Positions 17,749 through 26,848 of a stretch of DNA of 64,000 nt are shown piece by piece. The position numbers and the translations under genes were made by a program. The stretch's first letter is position 1, and each line of letters starts with the position of its first letter. Source of the stretch: Halodesulfovibrio sp. (lineage in GTDB: Bacteria > Desulfobacterota > Desulfovibrionia > Desulfovibrionales > Desulfovibrionaceae); NCBI RefSeq assembly GCF_015482765.1, contig NZ_JADMLB010000024.1, forward strand, positions 1 through 64,000, read 5' to 3'. The notes beneath the pieces are model-generated. The model made no database searches. It was not told the origin of the DNA and saw only the letters and a list, made by a program, of their open reading frames with translations.

Positions 17749-18324
17749 ATGTATTACACATGGTGCTTAGCTATTTTGTTTGCGCTCAACACAACGGCTA
17801 CCTTTGCGCAGACACCACCTTCCGCATCTACCCCGAAATCTCATCAGACAAATTTCCAGATTGTAGCTTCGGCTGCAGACGTAACATCAGACAGCGATAT
17901 GCTAATCGCAGGGTATCTGGAAAAAGCTTCAATAATCATTTGTGGAAAAAGCCATCCGATAGAGGTTGATGCCAAGCTGGATACCGGTGCAGACAGCACC
18001 TCGTTTCATGCCACTGACATTGTTATTCATAAGAAAAAAAAGACAGTCACATTTACGGTTGTAGATGGTACTGGGGATACACAACGCATAACCTGTCCAT
18101 ACCTTCGCACTGTGCGAATAAAAAAACGTCCTACCGGGCGGGAAGAACGTCCTGTCATTGCGGCACAGATCCGCATAGCATCTAAAGTTATTGATGCAGA
18201 AATTAACCTGACAGACAGGAGTCATTTTTCCTACAAACTTCTTGTTGGCCGTAAAGATTTACGAAAAGGTCTGCTAATTGATTCCTCACAAAAGTTCAGG
18301 CTTGGTAAGCCGGTTTCTCATTAG
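17749..18324 (+). CDS. Retropepsin-like 'ATP-dependent zinc protease' family protein, secreted
   Basis: The 191-residue protein has a signal peptide (MYYTWCLAILFALNTTATFA) and a retropepsin-like domain whose active-site motif is LDTGADST with D78. The domain ends with LVGRKDLRKGLLIDSSQKF, as in the RimB/Zn_protease (DUF785) family. These proteins are named zinc proteases but have an aspartyl-protease-like fold. They occur with RimK-like ATP-grasp ligases and are thought to process or trim amino-acid modifications. AGGA precedes the ATG. It is the first gene of a four-gene operon. Confidence 0.85.
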   Translation: MYYTWCLAILFALNTTATFAQTPPSASTPKSHQTNFQIVASAADVTSDSDMLIAGYLEKASIIICGKSHPIEVDAKLDTGADSTSFHATDIVIHKKKKTVTFTVVDGTGDTQRITCPYLRTVRIKKRPTGREERPVIAAQIRIASKVIDAEINLTDRSHFSYKLLVGRKDLRKGLLIDSSQKFRLGKPVSH

Positions 18325-18383
18325 CATTTTACTACTTGCAGAACCTGCATGCTAACTATTCTTTTTTCTTCGGATTTATTTCA

Positions 18384-19949
18384 ATGAATAAAATTCAATT
18401 AAAGCTGCTTGTCGGCATTTTGCTGACAATTGGGCTTAGCGTGTTTTGTTACAAAGTGTTTGTGTTAGGTTTTCCGTTAGTTCCTTCAGAAAAAACATCT
18501 GCATGGAATGTTGAAGCACATGTTGCTTTTGACGGTGAAAACAGTCCGGTGAAAGTTGTCTTACAAACGTTAAACCGCGTTTCCGGCTTTGCTGTTACCG
18601 ATGAATTCTTTATTGGAGCAGGGTACGGTCGCCAAAGAGTAAGTCAGCGAGTTACCGATAAAAAATTAACAAACGATGCGTACGATCAAAACTCTGTTGT
18701 GATTTGGTCGAAACGTAATGCCGACGGAAAACAGGATTTAATTTATTCTGCTGTGCTCCGTCCTGAATCTGGTGACAAACTTCCTAAATGGAGTCCTCCA
18801 CAACAGATTCCTGAGCTGCGAGATCCACAGTTTACAGATGCTGAGACTGTCGCGGCAGATGCACTTTTGTCAAAAATAGGTAAAGAATCTGCTGATATGG
18901 AGTCATTTGTTCCATTGCTGATGCAGACTCTTAAGCATCCAGAGTCGGACTCCAATGCAGCGTACTTGTTACGTGACGCAACGGGCAGCCGTGGCGTTGT
19001 GAACGTGGCAGTGCGTCTGCTTCACCTTTCCGGTATTGCAGCTCAATCTGTGCACGGTATTACTCTTGGTACTTCCAGCGATGCCAGAATCAGTCATTGG
19101 TTGGAACTGTATCAGGATGATTCCTGGCATATGTTTGATGTTGCCAAAGGCGTTTTCAGTACTCCTGTTAACTTTGTGCCTTGGTGGCGAGGTGATGCGC
19201 CGTTGGCTCAGCTTACAGGTGGTTCAAACCTTCAGGTTTCACTTTCTGTAGTGCCGGATGCCATTGATGCTATGAAAAACGTTGTGGATAGAATTTCCGC
19301 AACGCATCCTACTTTCTTCGATTATTCTTTGTTCAGTCTTCCTGTGCAGGCACAGGCGACTTACCGTGTCATTCTTCTCATTCCTATTGGCGCTATTTTG
19401 CTTGTGTTCCTGCGTAACGTTATCGGCTTTAGCACGTTCGGTACGTTTATGCCGGTTCTTATCGCACTGTCGTTCAGGGAAACACAGCTTCTGTGGGGAC
19501 TGAGCTTGTTCTCAATAGTTATTATTTTAGGGCTCGGTGTCCGTCTGTATCTGGAACACTTGAAGTTGCTCCTTGTACCGCGACTGGCCTGTGTGCTGAT
19601 TTCTGTTGTGCTGTTAATGGCAGGTATCAGTATTGTTTGTTTCAAACTGGGCATTCCGCGCGGTGTTTCTGTAAGTCTTTTCCCTATGGTTATTTTGAGT
19701 ATGACCATTGAGCGCATTTCTGTGATGTGGGATGAGCTTGGAGCAGGTAAGGCTATACAACAGGCTGTAGGTTCTATGGCTGTTGCAGTTCTTGCCTACC
19801 TTGTTATGACAAACAGTTACATTGAACATTTATTCTTTGTTTTCCCGGAACTTTTCCTTGTGCTGCTGGGATTGACGGTTCTGATGGGTCGATACACTGG
19901 CTATCGTCTGTTAGATTTGATCCGATTCCGCACCTTTATTCGGGGGTAA
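18384..19949 (+). CDS. Inactive transglutaminase fused to a 7-helix membrane domain
   Basis: The 521-residue protein has an N-terminal membrane anchor (about 6-28) and an extracytoplasmic transglutaminase-like domain (about 30-300). The expected catalytic cysteine is absent: the helix after LLRDATGSRGVVNVAVRL carries none. About seven membrane helices follow (about 325-521). This corresponds to the Transglut_i_TM plus 7TM_transglut pair known from ATP-grasp/zinc-protease operons. It may bind a peptide substrate and couple it to a membrane function, but no activity is established. The open frame extends 16 codons upstream with only a TTG start; the ATG at 18384 is chosen although its ribosome-binding site is weak. 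Confidence 0.85.
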   Translation: MNKIQLKLLVGILLTIGLSVFCYKVFVLGFPLVPSEKTSAWNVEAHVAFDGENSPVKVVLQTLNRVSGFAVTDEFFIGAGYGRQRVSQRVTDKKLTNDAYDQNSVVIWSKRNADGKQDLIYSAVLRPESGDKLPKWSPPQQIPELRDPQFTDAETVAADALLSKIGKESADMESFVPLLMQTLKHPESDSNAAYLLRDATGSRGVVNVAVRLLHLSGIAAQSVHGITLGTSSDARISHWLELYQDDSWHMFDVAKGVFSTPVNFVPWWRGDAPLAQLTGGSNLQVSLSVVPDAIDAMKNVVDRISATHPTFFDYSLFSLPVQAQATYRVILLIPIGAILLVFLRNVIGFSTFGTFMPVLIALSFRETQLLWGLSLFSIVIILGLGVRLYLEHLKLLLVPRLACVLISVVLLMAGISIVCFKLGIPRGVSVSLFPMVILSMTIERISVMWDELGAGKAIQQAVGSMAVAVLAYLVMTNSYIEHLFFVFPELFLVLLGLTVLMGRYTGYRLLDLIRFRTFIRG

Positions 19950-19955
19950 CAGGCC

Positions 19956-20897
19956 ATGTTTCAATGGTTTAAAAAATTAAAAGAAAGTGGTGTTGTGGGC
20001 ATGAATGCCCGCAACGCTGCTTATGTGCTGCCGCACAATCCTCGGCGGCTGTATCCTTTGGTGGATGACAAGGAAACAACAAAACGTCTCACTCTGGATG
20101 CAGGATTACATGTGCCGGAGCTGTATGGCGTATTCCGTGCTCAGCATGAATTGAAAAAGCTCCCTGAGCTTCTCAAAAAGCATGATTCTTTTGTTGTGAA
20201 GCCGGCACGAGGTGCCGGAGGTAACGGCATTTTAGTTATTACAGGAAAATTGGGTTCTCATTTTTTAAAACCCGACGATTCCTTTGTTTCCACAGATGAA
20301 ATCCATTTCCATATTTCAAACATATTGAGTGGAATGTATAGTCTGGGCGGTATGCCTGATAAGGCTCTTGTAGAGTATTGTGTAAAGTTTGATCCGGTCT
20401 TTCATGGCATCGCGTATCAAGGTGTTCCTGATATACGTATCATCGTATATAAAGGAGTACCGGTCATGGCGATGTTACGATTACCTACTCGAGAGTCTGA
20501 CGGCAAAGCTAACTTGCATCAGGGGGCAATGGGGTGCGGAATTGATATCCGTACCGGTAAAACAACCCATGCAGTTTGGAAAAATGATAACCATGAAACC
20601 CACCCCGATACCTTACTTCCGGTCGGTGGAGTTCAGATTCCGGGATGGGAAGAATTGCTTCGTCAGGCATCTCTTGGATATTCAGTGACAGGACTTGGGT
20701 ATCTTGGTGTAGATATTGTGCTTGATAAAGATCTGGGACCGTTGATTCTGGAGCTTAACGCCCGCCCGGGGCTGGCAATTCAAGTCGCAAACAAATCAGG
20801 TCTGCAAACTCGATTGGATAAAGTTGAGGCGGTTCATCATCTCTTGCAGTCCGAAAACCAACGGGTACAGTATGCAATGGAACATTTCGGCGTATAA
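19956..20897 (+). CDS. ATP-grasp ligase, alpha-L-glutamate ligase-related
   Basis: The 313-residue cytosolic ATP-grasp enzyme has an ATP-binding glycine-rich loop VVKPARGAGGNGILVI (about 82-97), a DIRIIVYKGVP strand and the metal-binding ILELNARPGL near the C-terminus. The HQGAMGCGIDIRTGKT segment is typical of the RimK-like, sugar-transfer-associated group. The enzyme should join an amino acid or amine to a carboxylate using ATP; acceptor and donor are unknown. It starts six bases after the transglutaminase-7TM gene and overlaps the next gene. Confidence 0.88.
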   Translation: MFQWFKKLKESGVVGMNARNAAYVLPHNPRRLYPLVDDKETTKRLTLDAGLHVPELYGVFRAQHELKKLPELLKKHDSFVVKPARGAGGNGILVITGKLGSHFLKPDDSFVSTDEIHFHISNILSGMYSLGGMPDKALVEYCVKFDPVFHGIAYQGVPDIRIIVYKGVPVMAMLRLPTRESDGKANLHQGAMGCGIDIRTGKTTHAVWKNDNHETHPDTLLPVGGVQIPGWEELLRQASLGYSVTGLGYLGVDIVLDKDLGPLILELNARPGLAIQVANKSGLQTRLDKVEAVHHLLQSENQRVQYAMEHFGV

Positions 20898-21723
20898 CTT
20901 GAGAGAACAGGCAGTACGAACTTGTCTGTTTTTGATATGTGCTTTTTTAGTTGCAGGATGCGCTAATTTTCAAATGGCTTCATCTGGAGAGAACACTGAG
21001 CCTCCTAAGCCTGCAGAACAAAAAGAGCTGACTCCGGCTTTGGCCGCTGATGAAGTTGAGATGCGGATTGATTTGGCGCAAATGCCGGATCAAACCAGTA
21101 TCCAAAAGACCAGTACACAAAGCATGAAGGTCGGGGAGCGTAAGACTGTTGCCTCTGGAGGCGATATTTTACGTGTCCTTAAGTACAATGAAGAAGTTGT
21201 AGTTCTTCCTAAAATGAGTGCTTCAAGTGATTTTACCGTTGCTTTGACAAACTCGGTGATAACAACAGCACAGGACCCAGAAACACTTTTAGGGTACTCA
21301 AATGTGACCTATGAAGTGTTTTCTTCTCCCAGTGTCGGAGAGGTGCTTTTATTAGGAAAAGTTTTTGCTGTTCCCGGTGCAGACGGACGTCTTGGAAAAG
21401 ATGTTTTTATGCCCACTGGGAAAGCGGGAATTTTTAAAAGGTTGAGCGCTGAAGTTAAGCCTTCAACCGTAAAGTTCAAAAAAATAACTCGTAATAAAGT
21501 TATTCCTTCTTCTGAAACACACTATGTGATCAGGTTTGTAAAAAAAGATGGTATGTCCGTGTTATTTGAAGTGCGTACACTTCGGGGCGGAAGTAGGCCG
21601 AGGGTAGAAAGCAGACAGCCTGTGTCTGTTCCTCTTGGTACCCCGATTATCACGATCAAAGGGCATAAGTTTAAAGTACATACCATCACACCGGATTTTA
21701 TTGATATAGAGCGCTTAAGCTAG
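20872..21723 (+). CDS. Lipoprotein of the ATP-grasp/transglutaminase operon
   Basis: The 283-residue protein has a lipoprotein signal (FLICAFLVAGC, lipidated cysteine near residue 31). The mature part is acidic at first and beta-rich later, with no catalytic motif recognised. The start is uncertain. ATG 20872 lies inside the last codons of the ATP-grasp gene in another frame; a TTG at about 20899 is an alternative. Overlap and spacing show it belongs to the same operon. It is likely anchored in the outer or inner membrane as the periplasmic partner of the system. Confidence 0.7.
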   Translation: MQWNISAYNLREQAVRTCLFLICAFLVAGCANFQMASSGENTEPPKPAEQKELTPALAADEVEMRIDLAQMPDQTSIQKTSTQSMKVGERKTVASGGDILRVLKYNEEVVVLPKMSASSDFTVALTNSVITTAQDPETLLGYSNVTYEVFSSPSVGEVLLLGKVFAVPGADGRLGKDVFMPTGKAGIFKRLSAEVKPSTVKFKKITRNKVIPSSETHYVIRFVKKDGMSVLFEVRTLRGGSRPRVESRQPVSVPLGTPIITIKGHKFKVHTITPDFIDIERLS

Positions 21724-21785
21724 CAGTGTAGCTGTATTCTCCGCTTGGAGAAATAACAGATGTAAAGTCCATGGTGCCGTAGAAT

Positions 21786-21808
21786 AAGAAGCTATTCGTA
21801 GCTTTTTT
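21786..21808 (+). terminator. Terminator with UUCG tetraloop after the ATP-grasp operon
   Basis: AAGCTA (21789-21794), loop TTCG, TAGCTT (21799-21804), extended by A-T and G-U pairs and followed by a short T run. A UUCG loop is unusually stable. It lies between two co-directional operons. Confidence 0.6.
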
Positions 21809-21828
21809 ACTTCTACCAAAGGCTAGCC

Positions 21829-23124
21829 ATGGAAACATCAAAACATAAACTCGGTCTTATCGGGGCAACATTTTTTATTGTTGCCAGTCTGGCTGGTAGC
21901 GGTGTTATTGCACTGCCACAGCAACTTGCCGCGATAGGCTCTATTACACTGCTTTCGTTTCTGCTTGTAACAGCAGGGGCACTCTGTCTTACATTAGTTT
22001 ACGTACGGGCTGGGGCATTGTTTGATGACCCCAGCCCGACTGGTCTTTCAGCCTATGTTAACCCTGTTCTAGGGGCTAAAAGCGGGCTTTTCTACGTCTA
22101 TTCCAATCTTATTTCGAATGTATCCATCCTGATAGCAGGGCTTGGATATGTTACCTATTTTGTCCCTGCATTGAACCATCCGGTTGTTCTTGGGATTGCC
22201 GTCATTACGCTTATCTGGGTGTTTACCTTACTTGCATTGCGCGGAGCACAGTTTGTAACAATGGTCGTGTCCTGTTCGGTAACGCTCTTGCTGCTTTCTG
22301 TATTGCTGACGGCATTGTTCGGGTGGTTGTCATTCGATGTACACTTGTTCGAACAAAACTGGAACGTCACTGGTGTTCCTCCGGGAAAAGCTGTTTTATC
22401 TGGTTTTGCAGTCCTTTTGTTTTCTTACGTAGGGGTAGAGGCCGTTGCCAATAACTATGAGCTGGTCAACAACCCTAAGCGTAATGTCCCCATTGCCACT
22501 ATTGTAGGGTTCATTATTGTTGCCATTCTGTACATAGTTTCAACAACGGTTATCGAGGGTATGTTTACCGCGACAGTAATTCAGACTCAGCCTGCTTCGT
22601 TTTCACTCTCCATTGCTCATATTTTCGGTTCAAAACTGCTTGGGCAAATTTCTTCCGTCGTCATGGCTATTGCCTGTCTTTCCAGTTTTCTTGTGTGGAA
22701 TATTTCTGTTGTCAGCGCAGCGAAAACAAGTGCTGATAACGGTTTTCTGCCTAAAGTTTACTCATATACTAATAAATACAATGTCGGGAGTCGGGGACTT
22801 ATTCTAAACGCCGTGTTGATGACGGTTGTTGAGCTGGCTTTGATGTTTTTGGGCAGCAATATTGCTGTGGCATTTAACCTGACTGTGACCATTTCTGTCC
22901 TGCTGATTTTATTTCCGTATTTCTGGTCAGGCATTGCTTTAATTAAAAAAGGGTTTGAAACCGGTAAGCATTCGTATTTTGACATCACTATTGTGACGCT
23001 CTCGTCAGTCTTTATTGTGTCTGCCTTTGAATCAGCGAATTTTGCAGAATTATGGCTGGTTATTGTCTGCGTTATGGTTGCCATGGCAGCGTATGCATTG
23101 GTGTTTGCAAAGCAGTCTAAATAA
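21829..23124 (+). CDS. APC-family amino acid/amine antiporter (AdiC/CadB/PotE type)
   Basis: The 431-residue membrane protein has about 12 helices. It carries the APC substrate-backbone motif GSGVIALP in helix 1 and the conserved FSYVGVEAVANNYELVNNPKRNVP in helix 6 and the following loop. The length, the W in FLVWNISVVSAAKTSADNGF and the linkage to a basic amino-acid decarboxylase indicate exchange of an external amino acid for its decarboxylated amine. AAAGG lies six bases before the ATG. The pair would consume cytosolic protons and give acid resistance or polyamine export. Confidence 0.88.
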   Translation: METSKHKLGLIGATFFIVASLAGSGVIALPQQLAAIGSITLLSFLLVTAGALCLTLVYVRAGALFDDPSPTGLSAYVNPVLGAKSGLFYVYSNLISNVSILIAGLGYVTYFVPALNHPVVLGIAVITLIWVFTLLALRGAQFVTMVVSCSVTLLLLSVLLTALFGWLSFDVHLFEQNWNVTGVPPGKAVLSGFAVLLFSYVGVEAVANNYELVNNPKRNVPIATIVGFIIVAILYIVSTTVIEGMFTATVIQTQPASFSLSIAHIFGSKLLGQISSVVMAIACLSSFLVWNISVVSAAKTSADNGFLPKVYSYTNKYNVGSRGLILNAVLMTVVELALMFLGSNIAVAFNLTVTISVLLILFPYFWSGIALIKKGFETGKHSYFDITIVTLSSVFIVSAFESANFAELWLVIVCVMVAMAAYALVFAKQSK

Positions 23125-23165
23125 CAAGTGGCACTATGCCGCAGTGAGAATAACAGGAGTATTGA

Positions 23166-25463
23166 ATGAAGTTGACCAAAGTAGATTGGCCGATACTTAT
23201 TGTTTCGAGCCTGTTTGATACAAACAATGACGGCGGTAGCAGAATGCGTGAGCTTGAAGAGGCACTCGTATCAGAGCAGAATTGCAGCGTTATCCGTGCG
23301 TATTGTTATGAGGATGCGGCGAATATCGTTCATAGCCGAGCTGATCTTGGTGTTGTTGTTATAGATTGGGATATCAGCGCCGAGCAAAATCAACCGTGTG
23401 GGTCGCCTGAAGAGTTGTTGAAGGAGATACGCAAAAGAAACAAGATAATTCCCGTATGCTTGCTTACAGACCGTGTGACGCAGGATAGCGTTTCAACAGA
23501 TTTGCTTGGCATGTTGGATGAATTGCTTTGGAAGCACGCTGACACGGTAGATTTTTTATCAGGAAGAATTGAAACGCTGCTTCTTGAGTATATCACCCGT
23601 ATTAATCCGTCCTTTTTCTCACAACTCGTTTTGTATGCAGAAGCATATAAGTACGCATGGCATACCCCGGGGCATATGGGGGGAGAAGGCTTTTTAAAAA
23701 GCCCTGCCGGTATCGGTATGTATAAGTTTTTTGGTGAAAACGTCTTCCGTGCCGACTTGTCTATCTCTGTTCCTGAGCTTGGTTCATTATTAGATCATAG
23801 CGGCGTGGTGGGGGATGCGGAGGATAATTCGGCAAAGGCATTCGGTGCTGACATTACGTTTTATGTGCTCAACGGAACATCTAATGCAAACCAGATTATC
23901 TGGCGTTCTCAAGCCGTGCGTGATGATATTGCCGTAGTGGATCGTAACTGCCATAAGTCGTTGAACTACTCGATGGTAATTACCGATATTTATCCTGTGT
24001 ATATGCAGCCTCGAAGAAACCATCTGGGCATTATCGGGCCGTGCCGGTTAACTGAGTTCAGTAGAGATACCATCCGTAAAAATATTAAAAACAGTTCAAT
24101 AATTCCTGAGAAAAAGAAAACGGCTGTGCCGGTTATGTCTGCGTTAACCAACTCAACATATGACGGATTGTGTTACAACGTGGCAACTATTAAAGAGCAG
24201 CTGGAAAAGAATGTTAAGAACATGCATTTTGATGAAGCATGGTATGCCTATGCTAAGTTTCATCCTATCTACAAAGACCACTTCGGCATGGCTGAAACGT
24301 CTCATGAGCATCACCCGCCTATTTTCTGTTCCCAGTCAACTCACAAGCTGCTTACAGCATTTTCTCAATCTTCAATGCTGCACGTAAAACATGGCAGTGC
24401 AGAAACGATTGATAAGATGGAAATGAACGAATCATATATGATGCACGGTTCAACTTCACCGCAGTACAGCATGATTGCATCTCTCGATGTTGCAACAAAG
24501 ATTATGCAGGATAGCGGTGAAGTACTGCTTGCAGATTGTATTCATGATGCTGTGGTCTTAAGGCAGAAAATTGCTCGTATGGCGAAAGAAATGGAAGAGA
24601 AAGGTGATTGGTTCTTTTCTATGTGGCAACCGGAACAAGTAGAGTTTGAGCATACTTTTGTTCCGTTTACTCAAGTGCCTACACAGTATTTGAGTTCAAG
24701 GCAGGAAGCATGGGTACTGAGTGCAGAAAATAACTGGCATGGCTTTGATGATATTGAAGATAATTTTGTCATGCTGGATCCTATTAAGCTGACGATCACA
24801 ACACCCGGTTTGAATATCGACGGCTCGTACCAGCAGACTGGAATACCCGCGATGATTGTAACGGACTATCTGATTCGTCACGGTATTGTATGTGAAAAAA
24901 CAGATTACTACTCCTTCCTTCTGCTTAATTCCATAGGAACAACGAAGGCAAAGCAAGGCACCTTGTTGACGGCGTTGATGAAGTTTAAAGAATGTTATGA
25001 TGCGAATACACCAATGGCAGAGGTGTTCCCTGATTTGGTGAAGCAGTATCCGAATGTGTATGGGGAAATTGGCTTGCGAGAGCATTGTGATGCTATTCAT
25101 GGTTACTACAAAGATGCTCATCTGCTTAAAAAGATGCACGATGCTTTTGAGATAATACCCAATCAAGTAATGAAACCTTCGGATGCGTATCAGGAAGTGG
25201 TGAAGAGAAATGTAGAGTATGTAACGCTTAAAGAGTTGCATAACCGTGTTGCGGCTGTAATGCTGGTACCATATCCTCCGGGAATTCCAATTTTAATGGG
25301 TGGTGAAGTTATGGACAGTGCTGCCCAGCCGATTCTTGACTATTTGACAGCACGTGAATCCTTCGAGAATCGTTTTCCCGGATATGAGAGTGATATTCAT
25401 GGAGTAGAGCGTTTCGAAAAAGGCGGAAAGAAATATTTCAAAACGCTTTGTGTCAAAGCTTGA
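23166..25463 (+). CDS. Orn/Lys/Arg decarboxylase, inducible type with N-terminal wing domain
   Basis: The 765-residue PLP enzyme has an N-terminal response-regulator-like wing domain (about 1-130) without phosphorylation function. The large PLP domain carries WHTPGHMGG at about 160 and the Schiff-base lysine K394 in QSTHKLL. The C-terminal domain contains VMLVPYPPGIPILMGGE. Length and architecture match the acid-inducible CadA/AdiA/SpeC group. Whether it prefers lysine, arginine or ornithine cannot be settled by eye. AGGAG lies six bases before the start. It is co-transcribed with the antiporter. Confidence 0.93.
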   Translation: MKLTKVDWPILIVSSLFDTNNDGGSRMRELEEALVSEQNCSVIRAYCYEDAANIVHSRADLGVVVIDWDISAEQNQPCGSPEELLKEIRKRNKIIPVCLLTDRVTQDSVSTDLLGMLDELLWKHADTVDFLSGRIETLLLEYITRINPSFFSQLVLYAEAYKYAWHTPGHMGGEGFLKSPAGIGMYKFFGENVFRADLSISVPELGSLLDHSGVVGDAEDNSAKAFGADITFYVLNGTSNANQIIWRSQAVRDDIAVVDRNCHKSLNYSMVITDIYPVYMQPRRNHLGIIGPCRLTEFSRDTIRKNIKNSSIIPEKKKTAVPVMSALTNSTYDGLCYNVATIKEQLEKNVKNMHFDEAWYAYAKFHPIYKDHFGMAETSHEHHPPIFCSQSTHKLLTAFSQSSMLHVKHGSAETIDKMEMNESYMMHGSTSPQYSMIASLDVATKIMQDSGEVLLADCIHDAVVLRQKIARMAKEMEEKGDWFFSMWQPEQVEFEHTFVPFTQVPTQYLSSRQEAWVLSAENNWHGFDDIEDNFVMLDPIKLTITTPGLNIDGSYQQTGIPAMIVTDYLIRHGIVCEKTDYYSFLLLNSIGTTKAKQGTLLTALMKFKECYDANTPMAEVFPDLVKQYPNVYGEIGLREHCDAIHGYYKDAHLLKKMHDAFEIIPNQVMKPSDAYQEVVKRNVEYVTLKELHNRVAAVMLVPYPPGIPILMGGEVMDSAAQPILDYLTARESFENRFPGYESDIHGVERFEKGGKKYFKTLCVKA

Positions 25464-25486
25464 TAGCAACTTGTTGATGAGTAAAA

Positions 25487-25518
25487 AACTCCCCCGAATT
25501 ATGCAGTTCGGGGGAGTT
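25487..25518. terminator. Bidirectional terminator between the decarboxylase and phnN
   Basis: AACTCCCCCGAA (25487-25498) pairs with TTCGGGGGAGTT (25507-25518). T tracts follow on both strands (CTTCTTT on plus, TTTTTT on minus). The stop codon of phnN lies inside the loop and stem, so the hairpin doubles as the end of the phn transcript. Confidence 0.88.
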
Positions 25519-26077
25519 CTTCTTTGCATATAATGGCTTCAAGCTCATCAACTGCTGCCTCAACTGTTGTGTCATTAATGACTACAGCTGTCTTTTTTCC
25601 CTGAGAATAGTGTGTGCAGGTTGAATTTAAGAGTGTGTTTTGTCGCAGGCGGTCAACTATTTCTGCTTTTGATTCGCGTTTACGTTTGTGCAGACGCTCT
25701 TCAATAACGTCTTCTGGAGCTGTGATAAGGACAGGCTGTAAGTCTGGATAGAGCTCGCGTGCTTGAGGCAGATAGGCTCGAGAGCCATTGATTACAACAG
25801 AGATATTTTGCGTGAGCCAGTTGTTGATTTCAATGCCGATTCCATAGTTTGTATTGTGGCTGTGCCAGTGGAGTGCAAAGCTGTTTGAAAGCAGAAAAGT
25901 ATGAAATTCCTTATGTGAAAGGGCAACATGATTCTCTCCTGTAGCAGAAGGGGGGCGTGTAATATATCGATGTGCCACTATTACGGACTGTTTTTCCAGC
26001 CGGTTGCGAAGTGTGTGTAACAGCGTGTCCTTGCCTGCTCCTGAAGGGCCCATAAGATAAAAAAGAGTGCCAGCCAT
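25499..26077 (-). CDS. phnN: Ribose 1,5-bisphosphate phosphokinase PhnN
   Basis: The 192-residue P-loop kinase, related to guanylate kinase, has Walker A GPSGAGKDT at residues 10-18 and the RYITRPPSATGENH region typical of PhnN. It phosphorylates ribose 1,5-bisphosphate to PRPP, the last salvage step of the C-P lyase pathway. It starts one base after the stop of the preceding 2H phosphoesterase gene. It is the last gene of the phnG-N transcript and its stop codon is inside the terminator. Confidence 0.93.
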   Translation of the reverse strand: MAGTLFYLMGPSGAGKDTLLHTLRNRLEKQSVIVAHRYITRPPSATGENHVALSHKEFHTFLLSNSFALHWHSHNTNYGIGIEINNWLTQNISVVINGSRAYLPQARELYPDLQPVLITAPEDVIEERLHKRKRESKAEIVDRLRQNTLLNSTCTHYSQGKKTAVVINDTTVEAAVDELEAIICKEELPRTA

Positions 26078-26078
26078 A

Positions 26079-26783
26079 CTATGCCTTGTATTTTCCGGTT
26101 AGAGGAATGCGTGTGTATTCTACAAAAGGAGTTTTTCTGTCCGGCTGCATGAACACTGTAACTTCGTTTACTGGAATGGATTCTGTCAGATAGGGATTGA
26201 GTATAGATTCCAGTTTTTCTTTATAGCTGCGGCGGAGCCTGTCTTCAATTGTTCCGGTTAATGTCATGTGAAATTTGAATTCTTCGAGAACAAATGGGTA
26301 TCCAAAACGACGCAACAAGCGCTCTTGTCGTTCAGAGAGTTTTTTGTCGAGATGACGTTTGAGATCGAAACGGGAGAGTTGCGGGCGAAGGTGGTCAAGT
26401 CTGCGGGTAAGGTCAGAGTGTAGTTTAAGAAGATCAGGAGAAGCTGCTGTCGGGGTGAGCGCTAGGAAACCGCCAAAGCAATTAATTGAGAGCCCTGCAA
26501 AGCTGAACGGGGCATGGTTTCTACATATCTGAGAAATCTCTTTTATGAACGCCTCTGGGGTAACGTTTTTTGCCAGTTCAAACGGAGCGCGAATGGTTCC
26601 ATGGAAGCCGTACCAACGTGGTGCTTCGATGATTTGATAGTATTCCTGTTTAAAAAAGCCTTCAGGAATGTCTTTAGGAATTTGTCCATAACGGAGCGGT
26701 GTTCGTCCCAGCCAATGTATTCCCGCGGATTCTAACAGCGAATTACGCGGAGGAGTATAGTAGATTGCGTAACGGGCAGTCAT
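26079..26783 (-). CDS. Phosphonate-operon DUF1045 protein, 2H phosphoesterase-like
   Basis: The 234-residue protein is of the DUF1045 family found in phn operons. Two HxT motifs are visible, H61-G-T (FHGTI) and H172-M-T (FHMTL), the hallmark of the 2H phosphoesterase superfamily, which open or hydrolyse cyclic phosphodiesters. In E. coli that step, removing the 1,2-cyclic phosphate from phosphoribosyl cyclic phosphate, is done by the unrelated PhnP. No phnP is seen here, so this protein is the likely replacement. That role is inference from motif, position and missing PhnP. AAGGA lies seven bases before the ATG. Confidence 0.88.
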   Translation of the reverse strand: MTARYAIYYTPPRNSLLESAGIHWLGRTPLRYGQIPKDIPEGFFKQEYYQIIEAPRWYGFHGTIRAPFELAKNVTPEAFIKEISQICRNHAPFSFAGLSINCFGGFLALTPTAASPDLLKLHSDLTRRLDHLRPQLSRFDLKRHLDKKLSERQERLLRRFGYPFVLEEFKFHMTLTGTIEDRLRRSYKEKLESILNPYLTESIPVNEVTVFMQPDRKTPFVEYTRIPLTGKYKA

Positions 26784-26799
26784 CGAAAAGTCCTTGTAT

Positions 26800-26837
26800 G
26801 CTATTCACCTTTTTGCTGTGTATAAAAGGTGAATAGC
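26800..26837 (-). repeat. Perfect hairpin between phnM and the 2H phosphoesterase gene
   Basis: GCTATTCACCTTTT (26800-26813) and its exact complement (26824-26837) form a 14-base-pair stem with a 10-base loop. No T run follows on the minus strand, so it is more likely an mRNA processing or stabilising structure, or a partial attenuator, than a full terminator. Confidence 0.65.
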
Positions 26838-26848
26838 AGGGATGTTGT

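Noticed and set aside
24696-25241. 181-codon frame antisense to the decarboxylase
   Set aside because: It is a shadow of a strongly recognised gene, with no family similarity and no translation signal.
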